A stretch of 64,000 nt of DNA from DASRLE01 sp963825315 (lineage in GTDB: Bacteria > Verrucomicrobiota > Verrucomicrobiia > Limisphaerales > Palsa-1400): assembly GCA_963825315.1 (NCBI GenBank), contig CAWGST010000001.1:248001-312000 (forward strand), written 5' to 3'. A program made the position numbers and the translations under genes. Numbering within the stretch: the stretch's first letter is position 1; each line of letters begins with the position of its first letter. The notes beneath the pieces are model-generated. The model ran no database searches. It was not told the origin of the DNA and was given only the letters and a program-made list of their open reading frames with translations. Shown piece after piece: positions 18,730 to 27,014 of the stretch.

Positions 18730-18954
18730 ATGGCCGAAGTGAATGTTTATTATGACCCGATGGGGCGCACGCTGACTGTTTGGTTTGGCCGTCCGCAGGC
18801 GGAGTACATCTGCGAAGAGACGGGCGAAGAAGTGGTGTTGATGAAAGACCACAAAGGCCGCGTCATCGGCTTCGAGCGGTTGAATTATCCGGCTACAGGC
18901 AAAGCCGGCCAGCCGGTCCGAATGGCCTTTGAAACTCTGGCCCAAACGGCTTGA
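18730..18954 (+). CDS. DUF2283-type small protein
   Basis: A 74-residue protein starting MAEVNVYYDPMGRTLTVWFG, with EEVVLMKDHKGRVIGFERLN, the pattern of the DUF2283 family of small beta-rich proteins of unknown function. The ATG at 18730 is chosen because the family begins just there; the longer upstream frame is poor. Such genes often sit beside restriction or toxin genes, as here at the left edge of a restriction-modification remnant. Seven bases separate it from the next reading frame. Confidence 0.75.
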   Translation: MAEVNVYYDPMGRTLTVWFGRPQAEYICEETGEEVVLMKDHKGRVIGFERLNYPATGKAGQPVRMAFETLAQTA

Positions 18955-18961
18955 TACTTTG

Positions 18962-19255
18962 ATGCCACGCAAAAAGCAGGCCGACGCGGCCCAGATCGGG
19001 CTTCTGGAAGCAAAAGTTTCCACCGCGCCATGCGTGCCGGGCATCCGCGAGAAGGTGAAGGCGTGGCGCGGCGGCGGATACAAAGGCGTGACAGATCATG
19101 GCAAACCGGGGAAGCCAAGCTCAACGCATGAAGAAGGCCAACCAGATTTTTTAACCGCGAACTACCAACCACGCGAACCCCGAACTACTTTCGAGGGAAC
19201 AAATCCAGGCCTGCACGGCACAGGGCAAAGGCTGAAGCTGAATGCTAAAGGCTGA
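18962..19255 (+). pseudogene. Truncated N-terminus of a restriction/helicase-type endonuclease
   Basis: The first 45 or so residues (MPRKKQADAAQIGLLEAKV, CVPGIREKVKAWRGGGYKGV) resemble the beginning of a large restriction endonuclease with a type III Res/DEAD helicase region, in which this segment leads into TDTTR. Here the homology stops after GVTD and the rest of the frame (HGKPGKPSSTHEEGQPDFL) is unrelated, so the body of about 900 residues is missing. The family identity is from memory of the motif and is moderately sure; the truncation is clear because no helicase motif follows in any frame. Confidence 0.5.
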
Positions 19256-19323
19256 AGTTGAAACCGGCTAAATCCTTTCTTTCCAACGTGCTGCTTGCGG
19301 AATACGATTGCCCGCATATACGC

Positions 19324-19782
19324 ATGGCAACGGGCAAATCTAAAAATTCAGAAGTGAAGGTCAACTATAAGGGCAGCAATGGCAGGGTGTCGGAATTGCT
19401 CAAGGAACTCTTGAAAGCCGCTGTCGCTTTGCGCGGCAGCATCGAGCCGGCGGATTACAAGCGGTATGTCCTGCCGCTCATTTTTCTCCGCTTCCTGTCG
19501 CTCCGGTATGAGAAGCGGGTCAGCGAAATTGACGTGGAAATTGCCGACCCCAAAAGCGACCTTTTTACCACAGACAAGCAACTCGCAATGGAATTCCGCG
19601 AAGACCCGGACAATTTCAAAAATAAAAACGTCTTCCTCGTCCCCGAAGAAGCCCGCTGGTCCAACATTGTCATCCGCGAACCGCGGACGCTGTCGGCGAT
19701 GCGGGACGCGCTGTTGCCCAAACTGCTTTCGGGCGAGTTGCGCGTGCCCGCCGCCGCCAAACTCGTGGAGGCCGGCGCATGA
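19324..19782 (+). pseudogene. Fused remnant: HsdM N-terminus joined to HsdS C-terminus
   Basis: Residues 1 to about 115 match the N-terminal helical domain of type I DNA methyltransferase HsdM (LRGSIEPADYKRYVLPLIFL, RFLSLRYEKRVSEIDVEI, FLVPEEARWSNIV). From about residue 120 the sequence is instead the end of a specificity subunit HsdS (LSAMRDALLPKLLSGELRVP). The catalytic methylase part, with its NPPF motif, and nearly all of HsdS are gone, as expected from one large in-frame deletion near 19670-19690. The stop overlaps the start of the cyclase gene (ATGA), so an intact ribosome hand-over remains. Confidence 0.75.
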
Positions 19783-20555
19783 CGGGCGAAAAGCAAACGT
19801 TCAAGTGGCTGGAGCATCGCGTAGGTCTGCGGAAACTTTTTGGTCATCCGAAACCTTATTCCACCCGCGCACTGGAGTTGAACGATGAGGGACCCTCATT
19901 TGCCGCCGCTTACGGCAAGAAAGAAATCAAGGGCTTCGTTGGCTTCATAGATTTGATTGGGTTCTCGACGAAAGTCGCCTGCTTATCGGCATCGGGAATG
20001 AGCGAATACTTGAAACCATTCCTTGTTGGCGTGATCGAAAAAGCTGTCGTCTGCGGCGCACTGGTTGACAAGACCATTGGAGACGAAGTGATGTTCGTCT
20101 TGCCGGACACAAAAGAGGACGGAGGAATTCCTGCAAGCCTTGAGATGCGCTGTTTGATGGTGCGTTTGCATGACTTTCAGCGCCAACTCGGTCCGCAGCA
20201 TCCTTTTCGCATCGGTCTTTCGTACGGCGTTCAATTCGTTGACCGTGTCGAAGGAAAAGGCTACGCGGAATGGACGGTGACAGGAGAGTCTGTGATTCTC
20301 GCCAAACGCCTCCACACGCTCCTGGGTGCCGAGCCAGACGACAATTTCTGTGGTGCCTTTGGAGTTCTCGTGAAAGAGATGAGCGAAGAAACTTTCCAGG
20401 CGTATCTTAGACACCTGGCTGGATCTGGTTTGCCCATGGTACACCGGATCGTCGAAGGCACGGTTCAATTGAAAGGCATTTCGTTGGCGCGCTGTGCAAT
20501 TCTTTCACCAAAAGTGCCGTCGAGTAAATGGAAGCCGGGCATGGATTTGGATTGA
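19779..20555 (+). CDS. Class III nucleotidyl cyclase domain protein in a restriction-modification island
   Basis: A 258-residue soluble protein with one class III cyclase catalytic domain. Both metal-binding aspartates are present: D58 in FVGFIDLIGFS and D102 in KTIGDEVMFVL. The dimer-interface segment reads EWTVTGESVILAKRLHTL, keeping the transition-state Arg (R177) but with Ile (I173) where adenylyl cyclases have Asn. There is no sensor or membrane domain. It overlaps the HsdM/HsdS remnant and is flanked on both sides by HsdS C-terminal tails. Its nucleotide substrate cannot be told: adenylyl, guanylyl or, as in Pycsar anti-phage systems, pyrimidine cyclase. No TIR or membrane effector is adjacent, so Pycsar is only a hypothesis. 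Confidence 0.75.
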   Translation: MTGEKQTFKWLEHRVGLRKLFGHPKPYSTRALELNDEGPSFAAAYGKKEIKGFVGFIDLIGFSTKVACLSASGMSEYLKPFLVGVIEKAVVCGALVDKTIGDEVMFVLPDTKEDGGIPASLEMRCLMVRLHDFQRQLGPQHPFRIGLSYGVQFVDRVEGKGYAEWTVTGESVILAKRLHTLLGAEPDDNFCGAFGVLVKEMSEETFQAYLRHLAGSGLPMVHRIVEGTVQLKGISLARCAILSPKVPSSKWKPGMDLD

Positions 20556-20678
20556 ATGAACAAACTCGCTTCTCAATTCGAGACCGCCGCCGCAATGCGG
20601 GACCCGTTGTTGCCCGAATTGCTGTCGGGGGAGCTGCGCGTGAAGTCCGCCGAGGTGCTCGTGGAGGCCAAAACATGA
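20556..20678 (+). pseudogene. Second HsdS C-terminal tail (40 codons)
   Basis: A short frame starting directly at the cyclase stop encodes AAAMRDPLLPELLSGELRVK followed by SAEVLVEAKT, the same type of HsdS ending found before the cyclase gene (RDALLPKLLSGELRV). It ends in a TGA that overlaps the ATG of the next gene. It is too short to be a specificity subunit, so it is a relic of an hsdS gene whose 5' part is gone. Confidence 0.7.
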
Positions 20679-21895
20679 TTCCACGCGAATTTGACGCCAT
20701 CACCAAGGCTGACATTGAGGTGCTTGTCACTAATGCTGTCGCGGAGGGCCGAACAATTGAATACAAGCAGCAACTTCCCGGCAGCAGCGACGCAGACAAG
20801 CGTGAATTCCTTGCCGACGTATCCTCTTTCGCCAATGCCGGTGGTGGAGACATCATTTATGGTGTTGTCGAGAAGAGAGATACAGATGATAAACCCACCG
20901 GCATTCCAGATAGAGCCGAGGGTTTGAAAGCCATCAACGCGGATTCGGAAAAGCTCCGTTTGGATGAAAGCATCCGTTCTGGCATAGACCCTCGCATTCC
21001 TGGTTACGCCATACGGAGTATCGATGGATTTGCTTCCGGCCCCGTCCTCGTAATTCGCGTCCCCAAAAGCTGGGCGTTGCCCCACATGGTGACGTTCAAC
21101 AAAAGCTTCCGCTTCTTCTCCCGCACCAGCGCAGGCAAGTATCAACTGGACGTGCGTGAAATTCGTTCGGCTTTCCCAGCGTCAGCCGATGCGGCCAACA
21201 GGATCAGCGCATTCCGTACCGAGCGCCTCGGCAAAATCATCGCCAATGAAGCGCCGGTGAGTTTGTCTGCTGGGCCTAAGATTATTCTCCATCTGGTGCC
21301 ATTAACTCTTCTTGACTCATCCATCCAATTCGACCTGCAAATGCTTAAACATGACCCAAATCTTGCCGCCCCAATATATACTGGGGGCTATAACAACCGA
21401 TTTAATCTCGATGGTTTCTTAGCTTTTTGCATGTTCGGAAGGGGCGGTTGTGATGGCTATGTCCAAGTATTTCGTTCTGGTGCGTTCGAGGCGGTCGATG
21501 TTGCCGTTTTTGCGCACTCACTAAATGACAAGCTTATACCTTCGTCTTTCGTCGAAGAAAAAATTATTAACGCCATGAACAACTATCTCGAAGCAGCACA
21601 GCGGATTGGAGTTCCGCTCCCTATAGTGGTCATGGTTACGTTTGACGGATTGAAAGACTATGCGATGGCGACAGATTCAGCGTGGCATAATGCGAACCCC
21701 ACTAATCGCATTGACCGGGACGTGCTGCCATTACCAGACGTGCTGCTCGAAGATTTCAGCACCCCCACGGACAAATTGCCAAAGCCAGTATTTGACGCCT
21801 TCTGGCAATCCGCTGGATTTTCATCCTGCGAACATTACAACAACAAAGGCCGCCGGGATGGCGGCCAGTCTAGGCAACATGGAGGCCCCGGCTAA
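20675..21895 (+). CDS. AlbA_2 (Schlafen-type) DNA-binding domain protein
   Basis: A 406-residue protein whose N-terminal 150 residues form an AlbA_2 domain: EGRTIEYKQQLPGSSDADKR, FLADVSSFANAGGGDIIYGV and VIRVPKSWALPHMVTFNKSF. The C-terminal half (NNRFNLDGFLAFCMFGRGGC, IPSSFVEEKIINAMNNYLEA) has no motif I recognise. AlbA_2 proteins are predicted nucleic-acid-binding regulators or tRNA/RNA-acting proteins and are frequent in defence islands. The ATG overlaps the HsdS tail stop (ATGA), so it is part of the same transcript. The region is AT-richer than its neighbours, consistent with mobile origin. Confidence 0.75.
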   Translation: MIPREFDAITKADIEVLVTNAVAEGRTIEYKQQLPGSSDADKREFLADVSSFANAGGGDIIYGVVEKRDTDDKPTGIPDRAEGLKAINADSEKLRLDESIRSGIDPRIPGYAIRSIDGFASGPVLVIRVPKSWALPHMVTFNKSFRFFSRTSAGKYQLDVREIRSAFPASADAANRISAFRTERLGKIIANEAPVSLSAGPKIILHLVPLTLLDSSIQFDLQMLKHDPNLAAPIYTGGYNNRFNLDGFLAFCMFGRGGCDGYVQVFRSGAFEAVDVAVFAHSLNDKLIPSSFVEEKIINAMNNYLEAAQRIGVPLPIVVMVTFDGLKDYAMATDSAWHNANPTNRIDRDVLPLPDVLLEDFSTPTDKLPKPVFDAFWQSAGFSSCEHYNNKGRRDGGQSRQHGGPG

Positions 21896-21930
21896 ACACC
21901 AGAATGTCTCAAGAATGAGAGGAAAGACAA

Positions 21931-22023
21931 ATGCCCAATCAAGGCACAGAATCGCCGTTTGAGAAGACGACAACTCTGGCGGACAAGAAGTCGGCGGAAG
22001 AACTCGCGGGGGCAAACGTATGA
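21931..22023 (+). CDS. Possible 30-residue leader or relic ORF upstream of rhuM
   Basis: ATG to TGA encodes MPNQGTESPFEKTTTLADKK plus ten residues, ending in an ATGA overlap with the RhuM start. A GAGAGGA purine tract precedes it. It may be a translated leader or the relic of a removed gene. No family recognised. Confidence 0.3.
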   Translation: MPNQGTESPFEKTTTLADKKSAEELAGANV

Positions 22024-23060
22024 GCGGGCCGTCTGCACAACTTCCAGCACCCACGGGCGGAGAGATCATCCTTTACCAGACGGAAGACGGTGGCACGCGG
22101 ATTGAAGTCCGGTTTTCCGGGGAAACGGTGTGGCTCTCGCTGAATGAGATGGCCGACTTGTTCCAGCGGGACAAATCGGTCATTTCCAAGCACATCAAGA
22201 ACGTATTCGCGGAGGGTGAATTGAAGCCGGATTCAGTTGTTGCAAATTTTGCAACAACTGCCGCCGACGGGAAAACTTACCAAGTCGATTTTTACAACCT
22301 GGACGTGATCATTTCGGTGGGCTACCGGGTGAAGTCGCATCGCGGCACGCAGTTCCGCATCTGGGCCACGCAGCGGTTGAGGGAATACATCGTCAAGGGT
22401 TTCACGCTGGACGATGAGCGGCTGAAACGCGCCGGCGGGGGCAGGTATTTTGAGGAGTTGCTGGCGCGCATCCGGGACATCCGTTCATCGGAAAAGGTGT
22501 TTTGGAGGAAGGTGCTGGAGATTTACGCAACGAGCATTGATTACGACGCGAGCGCGGAGATGACGCAAAAGTTTTTCCAGACGGTGCAGAACAAGATGCA
22601 CTGGGCGGCGCACGGCCACACGGCGGCGGAAATCATCGCCCAGCGCGCCGACGCCGCGAAAGCGAACATGGGGTTGACAAACTGGCCGGGGCATCGTCCG
22701 CTCAAGGCGGACGCGGCCATCGCCAAGAATTATCTGGCGGAAGACGAATTGAAGGCGTTGGACCGCATCGTGACGGCTTATCTCGAATTTGCCGAAGTTC
22801 AGGCGTTGAACCGGAAGTTGATGCACATGGCGGATTGGATTGCCAAACTGGATGATTTTCTGCGGCTGGGCGAGCGGGAGATTCTCACGCATGCGGGCAA
22901 GGTGTCGCATGAGAAAGCTTTGGCGAAGGCCGAGGCGGAATTTGAGAAATATCGCGCCCTGGAGGCGGCCAGGCCGAGTCCGGTGGAAAAAGATTTCGCG
23001 GCCGCCGTCGAGCAGTTGAAGCAGTTGGAGAACAAGGCGAAACGAAAGAAGAAGCCGTGA
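22020..23060 (+). CDS. rhuM: RhuM family protein
   Basis: A 346-residue protein with the RhuM pattern: EIILYQTEDGGTRIEVRF, GETVWLSLNEMADLFQRDKS, VISKHIKNVFAEGEL, YNLDVIISVGYRVKSHRGTQ, FRIWATQRLREYIVKGF and a long helical C-terminus. RhuM was named from a Salmonella pathogenicity island, but homologues sit very commonly inside type I restriction-modification operons; the molecular function is unknown, with a KilA-N-like or DNA-binding start. It appears complete, in contrast to the hsd genes around it. Confidence 0.85.
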   Translation: MSGPSAQLPAPTGGEIILYQTEDGGTRIEVRFSGETVWLSLNEMADLFQRDKSVISKHIKNVFAEGELKPDSVVANFATTAADGKTYQVDFYNLDVIISVGYRVKSHRGTQFRIWATQRLREYIVKGFTLDDERLKRAGGGRYFEELLARIRDIRSSEKVFWRKVLEIYATSIDYDASAEMTQKFFQTVQNKMHWAAHGHTAAEIIAQRADAAKANMGLTNWPGHRPLKADAAIAKNYLAEDELKALDRIVTAYLEFAEVQALNRKLMHMADWIAKLDDFLRLGEREILTHAGKVSHEKALAKAEAEFEKYRALEAARPSPVEKDFAAAVEQLKQLENKAKRKKKP

Positions 23061-23082
23061 GCATCTGACCGAAACCGATGAG

Positions 23083-23901
23083 TTGCGCGATGAATTTTTG
23101 GCATCGGAAGCCCGGCTGAATTCTGCGTTCTCGCTGGTCAATCATTTGGCTGACTGCATCGGCTACGCGGACGAAGTTGTGTTCTATCAGCTTCTCCGCA
23201 AGCAATTAAACAAGACGACATCCGGCCCGTCGCCCAAAGACGAACAAAAAGCCAAGGCAGTGCGCGAGTTGCTGGATCGCAGCATCGAGAGCAAGGGCGT
23301 TGTGGACATTTTCGCCGCCGCCGGAATCGAGAAGGCGGACATTTCGATTCTTGAGGAGAAGTTTCTTGAAGAGTTCAAGTCACATGAGCAGGAGAATCTG
23401 CGCCTCAAGCTGCTCGCGAAAATTCTCGCGGACGAAATCCGTGTGCGCGAGAAAATGAATCTGGCGAAATACCGGTCGTTCAAGGAAATGTTGGAAAAGA
23501 CCCTCCAGAAATATCACAACCGGGCTATTCAGGCGGCGGATGTCGTGCGGGTGATGATCGAAATCCGCAAGGACATTGATAATGAAGCCGCGCGGAGCCA
23601 GGCGTTGAACCTGAGTCCCGAAGAGATTGCATTTTACGACGCCGTGGCTGCCAACGTGGGCACCCTGTTCGACGAAAAAACTCTTTGTGATTTGATCCGC
23701 GATGTTGTCCGGGCCGTGAAGAAGAATCTGAAGGTGGACTGGACGAAGCCTCACCGGGAAGACGTGAAAGCCGGGGTTCGGGCTGCTGTGAAAACTGTGC
23801 TAAGGAAACGCGGAGTGAAGAAAGAGCTTCTGGACGCCTTAACTGACAAGGTGATTGTCCAGGCGGAAGCACTCTTCAAAGAATGGCCACTGGCGGCATA
23901 A
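23083..23901 (+). pseudogene. C-terminal domain of type I restriction enzyme HsdR, separated from its motor part
   Basis: The frame encodes the helical C-terminal region of HsdR: RDEFLASEARLNSAFSLVNH, then RDIDN-like KDIDNEAARSQALNLSPEEI with AFYDAVAANV, and NLKVDWTKPHREDVKAGVRA with VLRKRGVKKELLDAL, a pattern of the DUF3387-type tail that docks HsdR on the methylase. The nuclease and helicase domains (about 700 residues) are missing; upstream lies the rhuM gene. The frame starts at a TTG and is open for a few codons before it. It may still be translated, but cannot restrict DNA. Confidence 0.7.
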
Positions 23902-23979
23902 CATGCCGTAAACGGGTCCCGCACAATCGCTTATATCGAGATTGACAGAAGGGCCAGGGTGGGGCTTTTTGTCTGCGCC

Positions 23980-25515
23980 ATGAACAATGCCGTGCCGCCT
24001 AAAGAACCGGTTGATCAGCTCATCCGCAAGGCCGATCCTTGCGTGATGGTCATTTTCGGAGCGACAGGCGATCTGACCAAACGAAAGCTCATTCCCGCCT
24101 TGTGCAATTTGGTGGCGGCCAAGTTGTTGCCGGACCAGTTCGCCGTCATCGGCGTGGCCATGAATGACCTGACCACGGAAAGTTTTCGCCAGCAGTTGAG
24201 CGAGGCGATAAAACAATTTGCCAGTTGCCCGATTACGCCGGAGTTGTGGGACTGGTTCGTGAAGCGGCTCTATTTTGTGCGCGGCGAATTCCAGGACCCG
24301 AAAACGTTCCAACAGCTCAAGGAGCAAATCGCCAGGGTGGAGAAGGAACAGGCCGTGCCGTCAAACCATCTTTATTACATGGCGGTGGCGCCGCAGTTTT
24401 TTGGCGAGGTGGTGCGGCAGCTCGGCGCGGCAGGTTTGGCGCGGGAGGATGACGGACATTGGAAACGGGTCGTGATCGAGAAACCGTTCGGCCGCGATCT
24501 GGATTCGGCCAGGGCACTCAATGCCGAGATCAAACAAGCGCTGGAGGAACGGCAGATTTACCGCATTGACCATTACCTGGGCAAGGAGACGGTCCAGAAC
24601 ATCATGATATTCCGTTTCGGCAACGGGATTTTCGAGCCGATTTGGAACCGGCGTTACATTGATCATGTGCAGATCACGGCGGCGGAGACGGTCGGGGTCG
24701 AACTGCGGGGCGGTTACTACGAAACAGCGGGTGCGTTGCGCGACATGGTGCCGAATCATCTTTTTCAATTGGTGTCACTCACGGCCATGGAACCGCCCAT
24801 TTCATTTCAGGCCGACGCGGTGCGGGATGAACAAGCCAAGGCCTTGCACGCCATACAAACGCCCTCGCCGGAAGAGGTGCTGACCATGGCGGTGCGCGGA
24901 CAATATGGGCCAGGACAAATCGGAGACGCGCCGGCGGCGGCCTATCGCTTGGAGCCGAAGGTCGCGCCGGATTCGACCACCGAAACCTTTGCCGGGCTGA
25001 AATTGAAAATAGACAACTGGCGCTGGGCGGATGTGCCATTTTATCTGCGCACCGGAAAACGCCTGGCGGCGCGCACGACGGAGATTGCCATTCAGTTCAA
25101 GCGCGCGCCCTTCCAATTGTTTCGCGACACGCCGGTCGAAGCCCTGGAAACCAACCGGCTGGTGCTCTATATTCAGCCGGAGGAAGGGCTTTCCCTGCGT
25201 TTCGGCGCGAAAATTCCCGGCCCGATCATGCACATGGGGCCGGTCGAGATGAAATTCAACTACGTTGATTATTTTGGGCGGACGCCGAGCACGGGCTATG
25301 AACGATTGATTTATGACTGCATGATTGGCGACGCCACGCTCTTTCAACGGGCGGACATGGTCGAGGCGGGGTGGAGCGTGATCACGCCGATTCTGGATGT
25401 ATGGAAGGCGCTGCCGCCGCGCAGCTTTCCCAACTATGCCGCGGGCAGTTGGGGGCCGAAGGAAGCGGACGACTTGCTGGCGCGCGACGGGCGGCATTGG
25501 AGCAACATTGAATGA
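23980..25515 (+). CDS. zwf: Glucose-6-phosphate 1-dehydrogenase
   Basis: A 511-residue NADP-dependent dehydrogenase of the oxidative pentose phosphate pathway. Motifs: nucleotide-binding MVIFGATGDLTKRKLIPAL, active site YRIDHYLGKETVQNIM, RIEKPFG-like IEKPFGRDLDSA, WEGVPFYLRTGK-like WADVPFYLRTGKRL. The ATG at 23980 gives the normal length; an in-frame GTG lies seven codons upstream. It is the first gene of a compact plus-strand series, and its stop overlaps the start of the glucokinase gene by four bases, so glucose phosphorylation and oxidation are co-expressed. Confidence 0.93.
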   Translation: MNNAVPPKEPVDQLIRKADPCVMVIFGATGDLTKRKLIPALCNLVAAKLLPDQFAVIGVAMNDLTTESFRQQLSEAIKQFASCPITPELWDWFVKRLYFVRGEFQDPKTFQQLKEQIARVEKEQAVPSNHLYYMAVAPQFFGEVVRQLGAAGLAREDDGHWKRVVIEKPFGRDLDSARALNAEIKQALEERQIYRIDHYLGKETVQNIMIFRFGNGIFEPIWNRRYIDHVQITAAETVGVELRGGYYETAGALRDMVPNHLFQLVSLTAMEPPISFQADAVRDEQAKALHAIQTPSPEEVLTMAVRGQYGPGQIGDAPAAAYRLEPKVAPDSTTETFAGLKLKIDNWRWADVPFYLRTGKRLAARTTEIAIQFKRAPFQLFRDTPVEALETNRLVLYIQPEEGLSLRFGAKIPGPIMHMGPVEMKFNYVDYFGRTPSTGYERLIYDCMIGDATLFQRADMVEAGWSVITPILDVWKALPPRSFPNYAAGSWGPKEADDLLARDGRHWSNIE

Positions 25516-26204
25516 AAGTCCTTGTTCTCGACGTTGGCGGGACGCATGTCAAGTTGCTGGCAACCGGGCATAGAACCCGGCTGGAATTTGATTCCGGGCC
25601 GGATTTGACCGCGAAAAAAATGGTGGCGGAGGTGAAAAAGGCGGCGGCACAGGCGGGATGGAAATACAACGCGATCTCGATGGGGTATCCGGGGCCTGTC
25701 CTGCATGACCGGCCTGTCATGGAACCGCACAATCTTGGCAAAGGATGGGTCGGGTTTGATTTCCGCCGGGCCTTTGGCTGCCCGGTCAAAATTATTAACG
25801 ACGCAGCCATGCAGGCGGCGGGCAGTTATGCCGGGGGACGGATGTTGTTTCTCGGCCTGGGGACGGGGCTGGGCACGGCGCTGATTGTGGATTCGGTGGT
25901 GGAGCCGATGGAGCTGGCGCATCTGCCCTACAAAAAGGGGCGCACTTATGAGGATTACGCCGGCCTGAAAGGATTGAAACGGTTGGGCCGCAAGAAATGG
26001 CGCAGGGAAGTGGCGGAGGTGGTCAAACTGCTCAAGGCGGCCACCCAGGCCGATTACGCGGTCCTGGGCGGAGGCAATGCGCGGCTGCTCAAGAAACTCC
26101 CCCCCAAGACGCGCCTGGGCGATAACAACAACGCGTTCCGCGGCGGTTTTCGCCTCTGGCAAAATGCAAAATCCCGCCCGGGACGGAAACCATTTGTCCA
26201 TTAA
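25512..26204 (+). CDS. ppgK: ROK-family polyphosphate glucokinase-like kinase
   Basis: A 230-residue ROK kinase with LVLDVGGTHVKLLATGHRT (phosphate site), ISMGYPGPVLHDRPVMEPHN, KIINDAAMQAAGSY and LFLGLGTGLGTALIVDS. Short length, absence of the ROK zinc-finger cysteines and the YPG motif favour the polyphosphate/ATP glucokinase subfamily over other ROK sugar kinases. It converts glucose to glucose-6-phosphate, the substrate of the enzyme encoded just upstream (ATGA overlap). Glucose from the GH15 enzyme further down would feed this pair. Confidence 0.85.
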   Translation: MKVLVLDVGGTHVKLLATGHRTRLEFDSGPDLTAKKMVAEVKKAAAQAGWKYNAISMGYPGPVLHDRPVMEPHNLGKGWVGFDFRRAFGCPVKIINDAAMQAAGSYAGGRMLFLGLGTGLGTALIVDSVVEPMELAHLPYKKGRTYEDYAGLKGLKRLGRKKWRREVAEVVKLLKAATQADYAVLGGGNARLLKKLPPKTRLGDNNNAFRGGFRLWQNAKSRPGRKPFVH

Positions 26205-26282
26205 GAAGATTGGGATTAGGATTAGGATTAGGATTAGGATTAAGATTAAGATTAGGATTAGGATTAGGATTAAGATTAGGAG
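26205..26282 (+). repeat. Hexanucleotide array (GGATTA with AGATTA variants)
   Basis: Directly after the glucokinase stop there are about 12 head-to-tail hexamers, pattern GGATTA x4, AGATTA x2, GGATTA x3, AGATTA, GGA. It occupies nearly the whole spacer to the HAD hydrolase gene. A tract of this kind can vary in length by slippage and may affect transcript structure or spacing between the two genes. Confidence 0.9.
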
Positions 26283-26297
26283 GGGTTACCCAGAAAC

Positions 26298-27014
26298 ATG
26301 AAATCCACCATGAGAAAGAGGAAGGCGGCGCGGCCGCGGGTTGTTTTTTTGTTTGACGTGGATAACACATTGCTCGACAACGACCAGGTCGCCGTGGATT
26401 TGCAGAAGCATCTGGCGCGGGAAGTGGGCGCCGGCGGCGCGAGGCGTTACTGGGCATTGTTTGAAGAGTTGCGGCACCGGTTGGGCTACGCCGATTACCT
26501 GGGCGCGTTGCAGCGGTATCGCATCGAATATCCGCATGATTTGCGGCTGCTGACGGTTTCGCGGTTTTTGATAGACTATCCATTTGCCAACCGGCTCTAT
26601 GCCAATTCCCTGGATGCCATCGCCCATGTCCAGCGCTGGGGACTGGCGGCGTTGCTGACCGACGGCGATGTCGTTTTCCAACCGCGCAAGGTGGATCGCT
26701 CGGGACTTTCCGAGGCGGTCGGCGGCCGGGTGATGATTTACGTCCACAAGGAACGGGAACTGGCCGACGTGGCGCGACGCCATCCGGCGGAGCATTATGT
26801 GATGGTAGATGACAAGTTGCGGATTCTGGCCGCGATAAAAAAGATCTGGCGCAGGCGTGTGACCACGGTATTCGTACGGCAAGGGCATTACGCCCTGGAC
26901 CCGGCCCTCGTGGCCAGCTCTCCGCCGGCGGACATGACGATCGAACACATCGGCGACTTGCTCAGTTACAACCTGAGCGGCGTCCTGCGGGCCGCGCAAC
27001 CCACGGCAAAATGA
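26298..27014 (+). CDS. HAD-superfamily hydrolase
   Basis: A 238-residue phosphatase-like protein. Motif I is FLFDVDNTLLDND, motif II is LLTDGD (residues about 117-122), and motif IV is YVMVDDKLRIL, so the core active-site aspartates are present. A helical cap lies between motif I and II (YWALFEELRHRLGYADYLGA). Substrate unknown; many such proteins act on sugar phosphates. It overlaps the glucoamylase gene by four bases (ATGA), which puts it in the same operon as carbon metabolism genes. Confidence 0.85.
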   Translation: MKSTMRKRKAARPRVVFLFDVDNTLLDNDQVAVDLQKHLAREVGAGGARRYWALFEELRHRLGYADYLGALQRYRIEYPHDLRLLTVSRFLIDYPFANRLYANSLDAIAHVQRWGLAALLTDGDVVFQPRKVDRSGLSEAVGGRVMIYVHKERELADVARRHPAEHYVMVDDKLRILAAIKKIWRRRVTTVFVRQGHYALDPALVASSPPADMTIEHIGDLLSYNLSGVLRAAQPTAK

